Source: Phoebastria nigripes
Lineage: Eukaryota > Chordata > Aves > Procellariiformes > Diomedeidae
NCBI GenBank assembly: GCA_035582835.1
Contig: JAYKAV010003044.1
Coordinates: 2,822,627-2,886,626, forward strand
DNA: 64,000 bases
Direction: 5' to 3'
Made by a program: the position numbers and the translations under genes. The notes beneath the pieces were generated by a model. That model was not told the DNA's origin. It saw only the letters and a program-made list of their open reading frames with translations, and made no database searches. Numbering within the stretch: the stretch's first letter is position 1; the number at the start of each line of letters is the position of its first letter. Positions 1 to 17,193 of the stretch are shown piece after piece.

Positions 1-3000
1 AAAACACCAAAGGGCGTCCGTGGAGGCAGGGTGAGTTGGAGAGAACAGATGACACCTGCATGGAGCAAGGACCCATCAAAACAGCCTGGGGGGCTTGGAA
101 GTTCCCTGTCTGGGAAAGGACAGGGACCTCAGGAGCTCTGGCGTGTATTCTCCTTGCCACTGACCTTCTGAGTGACCTTGGGTGAGTCTTTCCCTCCCAG
201 GCAAAGTCTCTCCCTGTGAGTGGGGTTAGAAAGGACTGAGAGGAGTGTCAGCCTTACCTGAATGCCAATACCCTGCAGCAGAGCTGGGGGCCTGGCCAAC
301 CCTCAAGTCAGCTCTTCCTATCTGAGTGATACTTCAGCCCTGCTCTCGNGAGGCTCTGATCCAGGAGGGAAAGTCTCAGGGCAAGGCTATGCTGGACCTC
401 TCCTGAGCAACTGGTGTGCATGGAGACCCTGCCGTGCAATGGGCTGCTTCCCAGGAGAGTGGCTGGGCACAGGGTGGAAACGTGTGAGGTGGCTGCTGGC
501 TGGGGCTCTGCCCGGATGCTGGGGTCACTGGCAGCACCGGTGACCCGGGAGGATGGCGGTGGTGCTGGAGCAGTGTTGTCTTGTGGCAGCATGGGTTTGA
601 ATAATGCTGCTCACTGGGCTCTGTCCGTGAGGGGCCAAACGCTGCTCTCCACACTCAGAGGAGGGACAGGCCAGTGCTTGTCAGGAGGTACACAGAGAGT
701 ACATTTTTGCTCTGTTTCCTCCTTTCCCAGCCACTCTGCAAAACTCATTAAATCTCTCTGTCCCCAGATCCTCTGTGGATGTGCTGGGAGGCTGGGAGTG
801 CTCATTGCCTGGTGCTGGAGACCACCAGGCCTTTCCTGGGCTTCTGGTAGCTGCTACAGTGAGAAGGGTCCCAGGGAGATGTTTTCACCCGTGCAATGGT
901 GCCATCCATGCTGGTCTGCAGCCTGGCTTTGCTGGCGATGGCTCTGAGAGGCGCTGGGCTGTTTGGCACGTTTGGGGAGAGGCTGCAAGGTCAGACACAG
1001 ATGCAGAACAGGGAGGCTCTTTGCCTCCCTCTAGCTCTGCTTGCAGCCCCTGTGTAGGGCATGCCTCGGTGGCTGTGCCTGGGGGCTGGCCAGCAAGGCA
1101 GGATAAGCCACGTTCCCCCAAATCCTGCTGCAGCTGGAGATGGGGAATGGGTCAGTCCAGCCAGGTTGTGGCAGCTGCAACATGAGCCTGGGAGATGTGA
1201 CACGTCTGCTCCCGGCTGAGACTGANACCTGCCCAGGAGGGAGCCAAGCTGAGCCAGAGCATCAGCCTGCCGACGTCCCCAGCGGAGGGGGGAAGTGGAA
1301 AGCGTAGAGGCAGCAACGGGCTCTTTGCATTTAAAACGACGGATCAGTGGCGCTTCTTTAAAGGCTCCNGTGCTGTGCTTTGGCTGCAGCAGGCAGCACA
1401 CACGCAAGGTCACTGGAAGGGACAATAGCGCTTTGGGCAGCTCTGTAGTGAAACTTCCCAGCCATGCTGGCCAAGGCTCTGCTCCAGCCGCTGCACTGCT
1501 TGCCCAGGGAGGGAGGAGAGGAGGTCTTCCCCCTTTGTCACAAAGACTGGGAAAGGGGACAGGGATGCTACAGCTCAAGCACACGTGCACAGACACAAAC
1601 ACTGTGCTCCCTTTGTCCAGCAGCTTCAGCTTCTCACCTGAGCCCGGTGCTGTCGAGCTGGGGATGGATCAGCAAATCCAGTCTCTCACTTGCTTCAGGA
1701 GAGCAGCTGCTGGCAGTCACCAGACCCTCCTGCTTTCGAGGGTGTTTCTGGCCTGAAGTGTGGTTACATTTCTTTTCCTACAATTACTACTTCTTCCTGT
1801 GGAAGCTCCACCACATCGAGGGTGGGCATGGCTGTTAGGTGTGGCTGAAAGTGCATGGCACATGAAGGGAGGTGGCGCGTGATGAACCTGGCGGGAATAA
1901 TTTGGCCTGGATCTGTTGTGACAACTGATACCAGCTTGAACTGCCCAGGAATTGGCCCTCAGGTTATTTGGTACATCTTTTTCTTGTAAAGAAACATGGT
2001 CAGGACATGGGTTTACCTTTTGAGGACCACATGCAATTTATGACAGCTCTCTCACAGCTGAGGGTGCTGTGAACCCCAGAGTCCTCACACCCACGTCCGT
2101 CGTCTGACTGCCGGCTAAGGTGATGCAAGGCTGAAGGAGATTTTTGTATCTTCTCAAAGGTCTTTGGTTGGTGAAACAGGCACTGGCTGTAGGGTTATGT
2201 CAGCCCCTGGACGGCAACGTTTCTGAAAACAAGGTTTGGGCAAAAGCATTTGCTCTGAGGAGCTGCCCTGCCAGAACCTGGTCTCCAGCACTGTCTGCCC
2301 TCCCTGGAAGTGCACTGGCGTGGAGCTGGTGGGGGCTTGCTGCNCCCACATTATGCTCAGCGTAGAGGTGATACATTCCCTCAATGGATCCAGCCCCCAG
2401 AGCCATCCAGGCCACGTTCCAGTTTCCAGTTCCCTTGATANGTGGTGGGGACCCTTGACCTTTGCGCACTATTAATAACGTGCTGCGCTGATGTGCCAGT
2501 GTCTCTGAATCACTCCTGTAACATCCCCAAGGACTTGAGCTGCAACAGGAAACTTCTGGGGGTCTGTCCCTGTTCTCCTCCCCATCTCAGTGGCACCACT
2601 CAATCCTGTTAAGCCAAAACAAAGCATAAAAATCCCTGCAGCCCAGCTCTCCCAACTGTTGTACTAGCTGGAAAAATTCATCTTCCCTGAGCCTTGCTAA
2701 ACCCTTTCCAGAAGACTCTGCAGAGTGGAAACCTAGCACTGGCATCTCCACTGCATAGAACTACTCTGGTAACTCAGGGTTCCCAAAAGCTGCCTGGAAG
2801 GTAGCAGTGCAGGGCCTCANGTGCTTTCCTGGGGTGCTGCAGTGACAGGAGGCTTTTCTTTTAAGNAAATTTGCACCTGGGATCCAACTTTGATTTCTGA
2901 TACCTGGAAAATTAAGCTGCCAAATCCAGATAGGTCAAAGTTTTTGCTCTCTGTTGAATTTTGCCTCCCATGAATCGCCTTTGGACTTCTTGGTGGCTCA

Positions 3001-3409
3001 CCGTACAACAGGACTGACTCCTTTCTCCCCTGGGCACGACTGTCCCACAGCACTTCAGGCTGTACAGGCAAAGGGCTGGCACAGGGATACTGTGAGGACT
3101 GAATCCCTCCTTATGGAATGCTGGAAGCCAATGGTCACTGTGTGCCCAGCCCCAGCCCACACGTGAACAGTGAGAAAGGGTCAACCAGCCATCCTTTCCT
3201 AGAGCTTCCTTCCTCCGTTGTCTGTCTGAGATGAGCCTTATGGCTCATGGGTATGCAGAGATGTTGGTGCAGTCACATTAGAGAGGTTGTGTTGAAAATA
3301 GTTGTTGCCAACTTCAGTTGCACCNCAGAGCTGGTTACGCTGTCTTTCTGTCTGCCCCACTCCATCCGCAGCCTCNGGATCTACATGACCTACAGACCCA
3401 GACTCATTG

Positions 3410-3788
3410 TGCTGTGGAGCCTGGAGAAGAGAAGGCTCAGGGGGGATCTTATCAATGTATATAAATACATGAAGGGTGGGTGTAAAGAAGGCAGANCCAG
3501 GCTCTTTTCAGTGGTGCCCAGTGACAGGACCAGAGGCAATGGGCACAAACTGAAACNCAGGAGGTTCTGCTTGAACAGAACACGAGGAAACACTTTTTCA
3601 CTGTGAGGGTGACCGAGCACTGGGACAGGTTGCTGAGGGAGGTTGTGGTCTCCCTCCTCGGTGATAGTTAAATGCCGTCTGAAGATGGTCCTGGGCAACC
3701 AGCTCTGGGCGGCCCTGCTTGAGCAGGGGGTTGGACCAGGTGACCTCCAGAGGTCCTTTCCNACCTCAACCATTCTGTGATTCTGTGG
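3410..3788 (+). repeat. CR1 LINE 3' end, copy 1
   Basis: This is a 5'-truncated chicken-repeat-1 retrotransposon tail in + orientation. It starts near the segment reading GCCTGGAGAAGAGAAGG, runs through the conserved stretches CAGTGACAGGACCAGAGG and GGGCACAAACTGAAAC, and ends with the CR1 terminal octamers ATTCTGTG ATTCTGTG (about 3771-3788). It contains only the end of the element, with no usable reverse-transcriptase frame. It aligns by eye along its whole length with copy 2 (15870-16291). Isolated Ns at 3495, 3556 and 3762 fall in it. The exact left edge is uncertain by some tens of bases. Confidence 0.93.
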
Positions 3789-4702
3789 TTTTATGGAAGC
3801 TACAGGGCAGAAACAGGGACTTCACCTCTGAGTCTGGACTCTGAAATCACTGGGCTTTGGGGACAGTCCCCGTACATGGAAAGGGAGCTGCAAACACAGA
3901 AGGAGTGTCAGGCCCTTACTGCTGCCCCCCAGGTGCTGTTCAGCCCAGTGGTGACCAAAGGAAGCTCGGAGAGCTGGAGGAGATCCCACTGCAGTGTGCA
4001 GAGTCAGCCTGCGCTGAGGAGAGGGACAAGGCAGGGAAGAGGTGACTGCGTCCCTTCCCTCAATGCCCTGCAAGCAGAGAACGAGAGCTGTGAAGAAAGC
4101 AGGCTGTGTGGTAGGAAAAACCTTGTGGAGCACGTGAGGAGAGTGCTGTGTCCCATGTTACTGCGGTGCTGGCCGTGCTGTGCGTGTGTGCACATATGCG
4201 AGTGCTACAGGCACATCCCTGCTCCTGAGTACTGGGGGAAGCTTGGCACTGGGAGGAGCGTACTCCAGGACTCTCTTCTGGTCCAGGGCTGAGACCCTCC
4301 GTGAAAACCACCTCATGTGTGGAGAGAGGTCTGCTAGGAATGGGTCTGTTCTTGATGTGTCTGCNAAGTTTTGCTTCTCTCAGCCCCAGAGATGGCTGCG
4401 TGTTAGTGATGCTCTGCACGGGGAGGCTTTAGATAGCCCTGTGGGTTGTGACACAGCGATGCAGAGGAGATACATACCGGCTCCTGCTGAGGCACTCAAG
4501 TTCTTGATCATTTCAAGGAGTCTAGGTTTCTGGAGGTGTTTGTGGACTCAGCCCTTAGGCTGTACTGCAAGAAGCAAAAGGGATAAGTTAAGGACCTGCC
4601 AGGTATCCCTGGCAGTGCCTGGGGAAGCATGGCACGTGGAAGGGATGTGTGAGGCTTGCCTCTTCCCCTTCTGCAAAGCTGCTGGGCTGTGTTCATGAAA
4701 TT

Positions 4703-4720
4703 AATGGGAGCCCTCCCATT
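4703..4720. repeat. Short perfect hairpin
   Basis: AATGGGAG and CTCCCATT form an 8-bp perfect stem around a 2-base CC loop. The core GGGAGCCCTCCC recurs about 35 bases downstream, and TTCATGAA flanks it on both sides. No gene or promoter is evident next to it, so the function is unknown and chance is possible. Confidence 0.5.
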
Positions 4721-6894
4721 CATGAATAAGAGCTCCCTTTTTGGGAGCCCTCCCTCACATGCCCTTTGCCCCCTAGATTTTCCCTAGCCAAATGAGGAAA
4801 AAAAATCTCTGGTTACAAACCAAGCAGCAAGAGGAGGCATGGGCAGGGCTGGCCTGGATGCATTGTGTTTCTGCTGCTGCCCCAGGCTGGTCCCTAGTAC
4901 TGGGGCCTTTGCTGAATGCAGTTGGGGAGCAGTACTAGACAGCAGGAGCATGGCTAGATGGGCTTCCCATCCGCACAGCCTCTTCTACCCCCCACATGCC
5001 ATGGCACCAGGTTGTACACCAGCCCTACATGCCTTGATCTGCCGGGAGCTGGTGCCTCTGGTGCAGGTGGCCTCCATTAAGTCATTGCTGAGATTAGGGC
5101 TGTTTTCAGTAGGTTTCTTTGAGTGGAGGTTTGTTTGTGTAAATATTTGGACGTTTCTCAGGCATGATTATTGAGCAACCTGCACCTCATGCATATTCAG
5201 AGGCCTCCAGCGATTGCCTCCTCTCCTGCATGTGGGAGCAGGGCTGGGTCCATGGATGTGGGAGGGACGTGAATGTAGGTGATGCTGGTGGGGGTGGCAG
5301 TGGGCAATGGGGAGAGCCCATGCAACTGTGCCCTGGCCTTGAGCTGGGAGCACTGGTGATGCATCTGTGCTGCAGTGCCAGGACTGGTGTGGTGGTCTGA
5401 TGCGTGCAACCTTAGCAGTGCTGGCAGGCACGTGGGGCTGCTGAGCGCAGCTCACCGTGGCTGGCTGGCCATTCCTGGGCTCCCTGGCAGCAGTGACAGC
5501 ACCTGCCCAAGCAGTGCCTGCCTCTAAATCAGGCAGTGGGAGGAGGCAGGATGGCTAAGCACAGAGCCTGGGCAGCCTCATGGCTCCTGGCTGCTCTCAG
5601 GGAAGGTTAAGAGCCATTTAAAGCAGATGCAGAGGCTCCAGAGCAGCTTGNGTCCAGTTTTGCTTTGCATCCTGCATCCCCTGTCATCTGGGATCCTCCT
5701 ATCCCACGTGCTCAGCTCACCTGTCACAGCAGGTCCCCTCCCATTCAGCCCCCACAGACCTGCCTTATTTTTTTGGCTCTGCAACTCCCTGACTCCATCC
5801 CTGCCATTGTCCTGCTTTTCCCAAGTTAACCAGGGTCTTTCAAGCCGTTCAGCATCATCCCAAGCTTGGTCTCCATCATCTCATTGCACAAATGAACCCA
5901 ATCGCCCTTCTGGCATAAGGCATGGGGCCAGCCTCTCCCAAACCCCTGGGAGAGACCTAAGTACTCTGAAAGCTCCGGAGTCCGTGCTTCCCCTCTAAGG
6001 AGACTGGCAGCCTGTGGCACGGCAGCCCTCCCTGCTGCGTGCCCCTGTGCATGTTGGCAGGCAGGGCATCTGCTGCACTTCTGTGCTGTGCTGCTTGGGG
6101 ACAGCACGAAGCTGATGGCCTTTTTTGGAGACTGGCTACAACGCAAGGTCAGGCCAGGCCTCTGGCCGTGTCCCCAGCAAGCGACGAATGGTGGGATGAG
6201 ATGGGAGGCAGGCTGCAGGGTGCTGGCAGGGTCAGGCTGGGAGACCTTCCTGAGCCAGAGTGCTGCAGGAGGGAGCCGTGGGATTCAGCTGCGGCTGCCG
6301 TTTACCCCAGGCGGCATTCGGGGCACTAAGGGGAGGCTTGCTGGCCACTCCTGTGCTGAGAGAGATTTCTTGCTATATCTGCTGCAGGCAGTAATTGTTC
6401 CTTGAGGAGGGTGAGGGAGACCCCGCATCCCAGACCACCCCAGTCACGCAGTAAGAGAACCTGAGACGGTCTTAGAGCTTGCATGACTTTTCCAGGAGCG
6501 ATACGCTGCAGGGTCTCTGCCATCTGCTGTCTGAGGATGAATTCAAGGCATGCTTTCAAGTACCTCCTCCATGGCTGTAAACATGCTCTGCTCTAATATG
6601 TGAAAGACACGATTCTCATTTTACTCTGCGAGACGGGACATGAAGCAAAACAGCACACCTCTGGAGAAGTGCCACGAAGCTGCTAGCACTGGCAGTACTG
6701 CATAGCAGAGGACTTTGCCGGCTCCTGCGAGGCAACACGTTATGATTGCACTTGCGGGGCTACACGGCTGCGCTCTCAGACTGTGTGTGCTCACAGGAGC
6801 AAAGTGTTATTGACCTCTGCCTGCGAACATGAACGCAGTAGTGCCCTTAAGTCTCTGGGGGGTGACCACTCCAACCTCATGCTGTCCTTAATAC

Positions 6895-7010
6895 TCTCTT
6901 CCGTTTTACAGATGACAAACTTAGGCACAGAGAGCCTGTGTCAGGAATGCGACACGAGTTCCAGGCCTGGGTTCAGGTTTCTATACTGTTCTACCTCGCG
7001 CCCTGCCAAT
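6895..7010 (+). repeat. Ancient SINE-like fragment (MIR or tRNA-SINE family tail)
   Basis: The text TTTTACAGATGACAAACTTA followed by GGCACAGAGAG resembles the widely shared core of amniote tRNA-derived SINEs (usual form TTTTACAGATGRGGAAACTGAGGC). The following CCTGGGTTCAGG resembles the degenerate box-B-derived end. It is old and diverged and lies about 180 bases upstream of TMEM240 exon 3. The assignment to a named family is tentative. Confidence 0.45.
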
Positions 7011-7026
7011 TCCTCTGCTGACATAA

Positions 7027-10838
<3,812 letters not shown>

Positions 10839-13445
10839 GGAATGCCTTCCCCTCCAGAGACTGCAGTGAGGTTTTAAAAAGGACTTTGCTCTTCTTCCAG
10901 GGGAACAGCTACCAGTTTGCTCCTCTATGGAAGCCAGCTGAGGACACAATTTTACTTATCCATCCTGTGTGTCCCTGTGGCACACCACGATGCACAACTA
11001 AGCCAGTCCTGGATGCTACGCAGCCAAGACATTGCACTGTGTTCCACATTTTATTGTCAGACTTGTGTATATATGTAAAAAGCAGAGAAACAAAAACAAA
11101 CAAAAAAGAGAAAAGAGATTTGCATTATACTTTCAACCCCCTTTTCCTGGCATTCACGGCTGTCCTGCACATCCAGCTACCTTACGGGGAATGTTGGCCA
11201 AGGGTATGGAGGTGGGACAACATGAAGAAGATGCAGAGTTTCTCATCCAAGAGCTCAAGTCCCCCATTTCTTTGGTCCTTTGGCTTGGTTTTGCTCTGCT
11301 CTGTTCCCTCTGTTGCTAGAATGGCTTGGCCGGTCACAGGTTTGGATGGGGACTGCTGCCAGCTGGTCGTGAAGGCACAGTGTCCCTTTTGCTTTGGTTC
11401 ATGTTTTGGGGAGTTGCTGTGGGGGAAGGAAGTCCTGGGAATATATAACTGATTTGTTGTTTGCATTGCTATACACTGAAACCTGCCTTAAGCAATCCAA
11501 GAAATCTTAGTACCAGGGGAACAGTACTATAAGGTATCGGTCCATTTAACAGGGCTGGTGCTGCCTGGTTTACACCTCTTTTGTAGTGGTGGTACCTTGC
11601 TGATGTCAGTGCTGTTATTCTTCACTAATGCTAGAGAGGAGTTGCTCCTGATATGCGGGGAGAAGTGTATTGAGTTGAATGGTGTTAGATCTGACTTGCA
11701 CCCTGATCGTACCCCTCTGCTGCATAAACACCACCCGCCCCTTGCCTGGGAGGAAGGGAGCTGCTCTCCCCCTCTTCGCAGAGGGTGAGCTTGAGGCCCT
11801 GGTTAATACCACCCTAGAAACACTGACAATGCAGTGAGAGGGTCCTGTTAATGGTCTCACTCTTCCTGCANATGAACAGCCACCTATCTTCTTGTGTTAC
11901 CGCTCCGAGCTGAAATAGCGCGTCAGCAGCAGGCTGGGCTTGGCTTGAGGAACACAGAGAGATGTGGGCCTGAAGCCAAACTCACCTACAGAGTCAAATG
12001 TCCCAATAATGGGTTGAATCAAAGTACGAGGATGCTCTGCCGTGGTTTTGCCTTTGCTTCCCCTGCTCGCAGCTTAGGTGTGGGTTTCAAGGTAGCTATC
12101 CAGTGTCTGAAACCAACCTCCACATCCAGAGACCTCCTTCACTTCCAGTCAGAGTTGCCTGAAGGAGTTGATAAAGCCCACGTGCACCTAGACAGCACAG
12201 TGGTATCTGATTCCTGTAGCAGTCATGTTCTGCTGGGGGAGAGAAGCAAACGCGCCCAGACTGCGTTGCTTTCGCACGTGCCGGGCCGCGGGCAGCAGTA
12301 GCCCTGCTGGCTGCAGTGGGAAGAGAGAGATTTTTATTGAGGAGTAAGGGAGGGAGATGCTAGCCCCAAGAATTTAAGGTGGTAGCCCTGAATCCCAATC
12401 ATTTCTCCTTCATTCATCATTTTGTATTGAGTGGGCTTGTGCTTAAACGGGGGAAACATCCAGAACAAAAGGATGATAAATATTATCAGAAACTGCTGTT
12501 TTCTTCTGTGGATTCCTTGACTCTGTCAATGGCCTCCTGTTGTTTGACTGCAACGTCTGTGAAGGGAAAAGGACACCATGACTCCCTGCTCTTTTCCTCC
12601 CTGCTTCAGCTTCTGTGTCTTGGTTTTTTTTTTCATTGTTTCCTATGCCCAGGATCAGTTCAGTTATTTACAAGCCCCAAAGCTGGCCAAGAGCCAAACA
12701 TACCCATTTCTCTGCCATTCCTACCTTCGCTATTCCCTAATGCCTCTTGTCTTGGAGCCCCAGTTTCTGCCTGGGCCTAAATAATTGCCCGGTCTATACT
12801 CACGTCTGTCTGTTTGAGTGTCTGTCATTCAGGACTTCCTACGGTTGCAATGTCTGCAGCCACCTGTTAGTATCTAAAGAATGACTTTTCCTTAAGCAGC
12901 TCCTTTCCAAGACACACGGCTTTGCAACCTCCCTCACTGTATGAGCTTTGACCGTATGGGCTCGTCCTCAAGTGGCATAGGATGCTCACTTCAAGGGAGC
13001 GTTACTCATACAGTGCCAGATGAGATCTGGCCAAACAGCTGTTCTGCTTGCCCTTGTGTGATGGCACACGCTTAACCGACAGCAAAGAATCGGTACTGTG
13101 TTATAAAACAGGTACATGTCATGGACACGTCTTCAGATGGGACAACATTTTGCAGGGGAGCAAATTCCATCATGATAAGGACAAATACTGAGTCTCTGGA
13201 ACTAGTTATGGGAAAAAAAGCACTTTAAATCATTTTTCCACTTAGAGCTTCTCACAGGAGAGACTTAAGGCAGTGACCTAAACTCAGACTGAATTGGAAG
13301 TCTGATTCTGCCCTGCTCTAGCAACTGACCTTAGTCGAAATATCATTAAATATGAAACTTACAGCTGGAAAGAGTGAAGTGATGGCTCACACTGATTAAG
13401 TCTGATCCACACCAGAATTTCAGAAGAATATAAGACTCTGGAAGA

Positions 13446-13458
13446 GGGGGGGGGGGGG
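13446..13458. repeat. Poly-G run (13 G)
   Basis: Thirteen consecutive G residues on the + strand with no gene around them. Such runs are prone to slippage and sequencing error, so the length is not certain. Confidence 0.85.
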
Positions 13459-14518
13459 AATCCTACATGGTACATATTCCCATTGGTTAAGAACAGACTG
13501 TTTTTTAATCTGCTGTGTCTGCAGCTATTACCTTGTGAGCCTGTCTCCTGGTTACACTTAGTCAAAAAATCAAACAAAAAATACTCTCAGTGCAATTAAA
13601 TTTAGTGGGAATAATTCACTGGTCTTAAATCCAAGGAAACCAGAAATACCCTCACAGAGCAAGGTTTGTCCCAGCACACACTAAACCAACGGGATTAATC
13701 CTGGGGAACTGACTAGGCCTTTGATTCTCATCCTTAATAAATAAGGGGCAAAGTTCCTTCCCGTGCAGTGCAGCCAGGTCCTATTCCTGACCCAAGAGAT
13801 CTGCTGCATCTTCTGTGCAGGGGTGGTTTCAAACAGCCAGCTTAATAGAGACACAAGCTCGCGTTCCTGGCCTGAGGTGCCTTTTTCCTCTGAGTCTAGG
13901 AAGCTACTGTAGGTTTGACCCCACGTAACAGAGATCAGCGTANGCCTGTCGCTGGGCCTGGCTGACCTTACACGCCGAGTAAGGCTGCAGTGGTGGGAGC
14001 CCCCCGCACGGGAGCAGCCCCGGTCCCCCCGGGCCATTTAACCCGCGGTGGTGTGCAAGAGATGACTGTGGTTCCCAACAGCCAAGCGTCTGCCATGTCT
14101 CCTCTTTGGGGAACGAGATGACGAGCCCCCCAGAGAAGCAGAAGGGAAAAGAGGCAGCCGTGGTTTGAGTGCTGCAGAACCCCCGTACCAGCCTCGTATT
14201 GCCCCAGGCAGCACCTGCTCTCTCTCTGCTTGGCATCAGCACTCTGGTCCCTATCCCATCCCCTCAGCTGATTCTGCCCGAGGGGTGAGCCTTACCAGCA
14301 ATGGCTGACTTTGTGGTCTCGTTCCTCTGTCCAAGTGAGGTTGCTACTGTCGCTCGCAGCTCAGCTGTCTGTAAAGTCTGCCCTTGCACTGTCGTCTTCT
14401 CCTGTGCATGTGTTCGTTTTGCTTTTGTCTGGTTGTGGGGGTGTTTTCTCCTTGTTTAATTGTCTGAGATGTACTAGTGTTGACTTGTTTGTTGTTCTCT
14501 TGCCTCTGATCCAGTCTT

Positions 14519-14536
14519 CACACACACACACACACA
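14519..14536. repeat. (CA)9 microsatellite with A-rich tail
   Basis: Nine CA units are followed by A-rich text with short C interruptions up to about 14590. A simple-sequence repeat; it generates the long low-complexity open frames seen on both strands here. Confidence 0.95.
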
Positions 14537-15869
14537 AAAAAAACAAACAAAAAAACCCACAGATCAAAACAACAACAACAAAACCCAAACCCAGCAACAA
14601 CCCCAAANAAAAAGGGTTCAGTTGGGAGAAAGTGACTTTGGCATCAGGGAGTTGACACAACAAGGTCAGGGCTAGGCAAGGTCCTGGTCAGAACCTGTGG
14701 AAGAGAAAACACGGGGTTGCAAAGCTTACAGTGGGCAGTGTGTCTGTAAAGGCAGCTCTGTAGGGACAAAGGAGCAGGAACCGCGTCTTAGCCCTCACCC
14801 GCCGGCTGCTTTGAGGGAGGCTTCTGCAGAATTAGACAGCGGGGGGAATTTTGTGCTGCCTCAGGAGGGGCTATTTTTAGAGCAGAGGCAGAGCTTAAAA
14901 CCCTATGTGCCAATTCTCCAGAGCTGGGCTTGGCACTGGAAACGTTCTCCCGTGTTTTTGGTGTGAGGAGCCCAGGTTTGGCTGCCTGCACGCCGAGCGG
15001 GTGCGTGCTGGTGGTTGGGATCTGGTGCAAAGGAGAGGGGTGGAAAGACAGGTGGAGAAAAGCAGAGGCTTGTGAAATCCATTGTATCAACAAGTAGCTC
15101 CTTTTTAAATTCAAGCAGCCACTTACCAGCACTGCTGAATAAATCCCTTGCCCCTCAGTGAGATCCCTGAAGGTAGCGTAAAGCTAACCCCACTCTGTGC
15201 CACCCTTCTTTCCGTTCTTACCACCTTCTTTCTTCTCAAGAGAGCCACACATGAAAGAGCAGGCCTGTCAAGCTGGTTGTCTCCTCCACTTTGCTTCCTA
15301 TCTGGCATCTGGCGGTCCACCACGTTCAGTGGCTCACAAGAGGATGGGCGTGGGGAAGGAAGAAGCGACAGGAGGCCAAATTCACCGTAGGTGTAAGAAG
15401 TGCTGTGCCAGGGAGGGGCTCGCAGAGCTGCACATTGCTTCAGGAATGAGAGGAAAGGAAGAGCCCAAAGCCACCACACATGGGATTTCAGGTGTAGCCC
15501 AGACTAGACCCAGGTACTAGGCATGCCTTCTTTGGCCTGCTGCTCTGACACAATGAGAAGGACCCTTCCCCTTTGAGGAGCAGTTTGGGAAGGTGTCTCC
15601 TGTGATACCAGCCATCCNTCCACCATGCCCTCTTACTGCTCAGCTAGCCCTTGAGCCAGCCAGGGACACATCAACTGGCCCATCCTGGCTGAAGTATCTG
15701 GCAGCACCTATCAATAAACAGTAAAAGACCAGAAGAGAGCCCGGAATGCATGTCCCAGGCATTCACAGCATGGTGGGGTGGTTTTAGTTACTCTCACTGG
15801 TACTCTCTACCTCATTTTCCAGTTGCACTCAGCTGGGAGAAGAGAATCCCTGATAAAAAGGGATACTAA

Positions 15870-16291
15870 AAAGAGCCACTAAGATGATTAAGGGACTGGA
15901 GCATCTCTCCTATGAGGAAAGTCTGAGAGAGCTGGGACTGTTCAGCCTGGAGAAGAGAAAGCCCAGGGGATCAATGTATATAAATACCTGAAGGAAGGGT
16001 GCAAAGAAGGCAGATCCAGGCTCTTTTCAGTGGTGTCCAGTGACAGGACCAGAGGCAATGGGCACAAACTGAAACACAGAAGGTTCTGCTTGAACGTCAG
16101 GAAACGTTTTTTTACTGTGAGGGTGACTGAGCACTGGGACAGGTTGCCAGAGAAGTTGTGGAGTCTCCATCCTTGGAGATAGTGAAAAAGCCAACTGGAC
16201 GTGGTCTTGGGCAGCCTGCTTTAGGTGGCCATGCTTGAGCAAGGCGGGGTTGGACCAGATGAACTCCAGAGGCCCCCNGAACCATTCTGTG
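15870..16291 (+). repeat. CR1 LINE 3' end, copy 2
   Basis: A second, longer CR1 tail in + orientation. It includes the upstream segment AAGATGATTAAGGGACTGGA and CTCTCCTATGAGGAAAG before the part shared with copy 1. It ends at a single ATTCTGTG followed directly by a run of ten A, so the terminal octamer array is reduced. Compared with copy 1 it lacks about ten bases after the segment CCCAGGGG. There is no coding capacity. Confidence 0.93.
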
Positions 16292-17082
16292 AAAAAAAAA
16301 ATGCCACGCAAATGGCGTCAGGTGAGCTGAAGCCCACTGGCTTTGCAAGAGACCAAGAGCTGATGCTTCAAGACCGCAGCAGGCAGTGCAAACACAAACA
16401 TCAATAGCCTTTGCTTACCTTGGATATGGTCTAGGTGAGCCCAGGCAGGAGAAAGCCCTGGGGGAGCCAGCGAGGGAAGTCCTGATCCAAGGTCATTCCC
16501 CAGCTTGGGAGAAAGCACATTGTGAAGGAAACATTTCACGTGTACTGGCTCCCCTGCAAAAGGGAGAGCAATGTTCATGCTTTACCTTCTCTTGTATGAA
16601 GGCTGGAGGCTTGCAGGCNACAATGACACAGGGAGCCTTAATCTCATTTCAAATTTCACTTTGAGACAGCTTCACAGCAGCAGTTTAACGTTCAGTGTGG
16701 CGTTGATAAAGAGCGTGTGGGTGTGGGTGAACATGGAGGTAATGAAGGCCTCTTCTGCATTCAGGGGGCTTTGAAGGTAGAAATAGCCAACAGAAGCTCC
16801 CAGAGCACCTCTAGATGAATAGAAGTACTTCTNTTACTAGAGCATACAGTACAAAGAGAAAGACGCTCAGATCAAATGCTTTGGAACCTGGATACACTGG
16901 TGAAACAGAGGGATGTTTCAGTGACAGNCAATGGGATGTAGAGTAAGGGACAGACAGGGCATTATCTGTTAGGCAGGGACACAGGACTGCTGGTTCTACC
17001 TTAGGATGGAGTGAAGACGAGATGTCCTCTTAGGCCAGCCCGGCTGAGCATGGAGAAGCAAGTGAACTTACTGAAGGAGAAA

Positions 17083-17099
17083 AAACCCCAAAAAAAACC

Positions 17100-17154
<55 letters not shown>

Positions 17155-17159
17155 TACTG

Positions 17160-17191
<32 letters not shown>
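17083..17191 (+). repeat. Long poly-A tracts (A52 and A32) split by a 9-base repeat
   Basis: The flank AACTTACTGAA at 17065-17075 is repeated at 17151-17161. The first copy is followed by an A-rich lead and about 52 A (17101-17152). The second is followed by about 31 more A ending at 17191. No retroposed gene body is visible between the repeats. Either homopolymer slippage with local duplication or an assembly artefact would give this. Confidence 0.85.

Positions 17192-17193
<2 letters not shown>

Larger units (their letters stand above)
10839..15869. other. TMEM240 3' UTR and start of convergent intergenic region
   Basis: The 3' UTR begins at 10839; its end cannot be fixed. The first clear poly(A)-signal words on the + strand are far away: ATTAAA at 13345-13350 and 13595-13600, and AATAAA near 13737. 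No canonical AATAAA occurs in the first 1.5 kb. The rest has no recognisable gene. It holds a run of 13 G (13446-13458) and a (CA)9 repeat (14519-14536) followed by an A-rich stretch to about 14590. Confidence 0.6.

Noticed and set aside
414..947. 177-codon plus-strand open frame near the left edge
   Set aside because: Trp/Cys/Gly-rich translation typical of GC-rich non-coding DNA. It resembles neither SSU72 nor the TMEM240 N-terminus.
3247..4292. Open frames over the first CR1
   Set aside because: They read through the non-coding 3' tail of CR1. No reverse-transcriptase motif is present.
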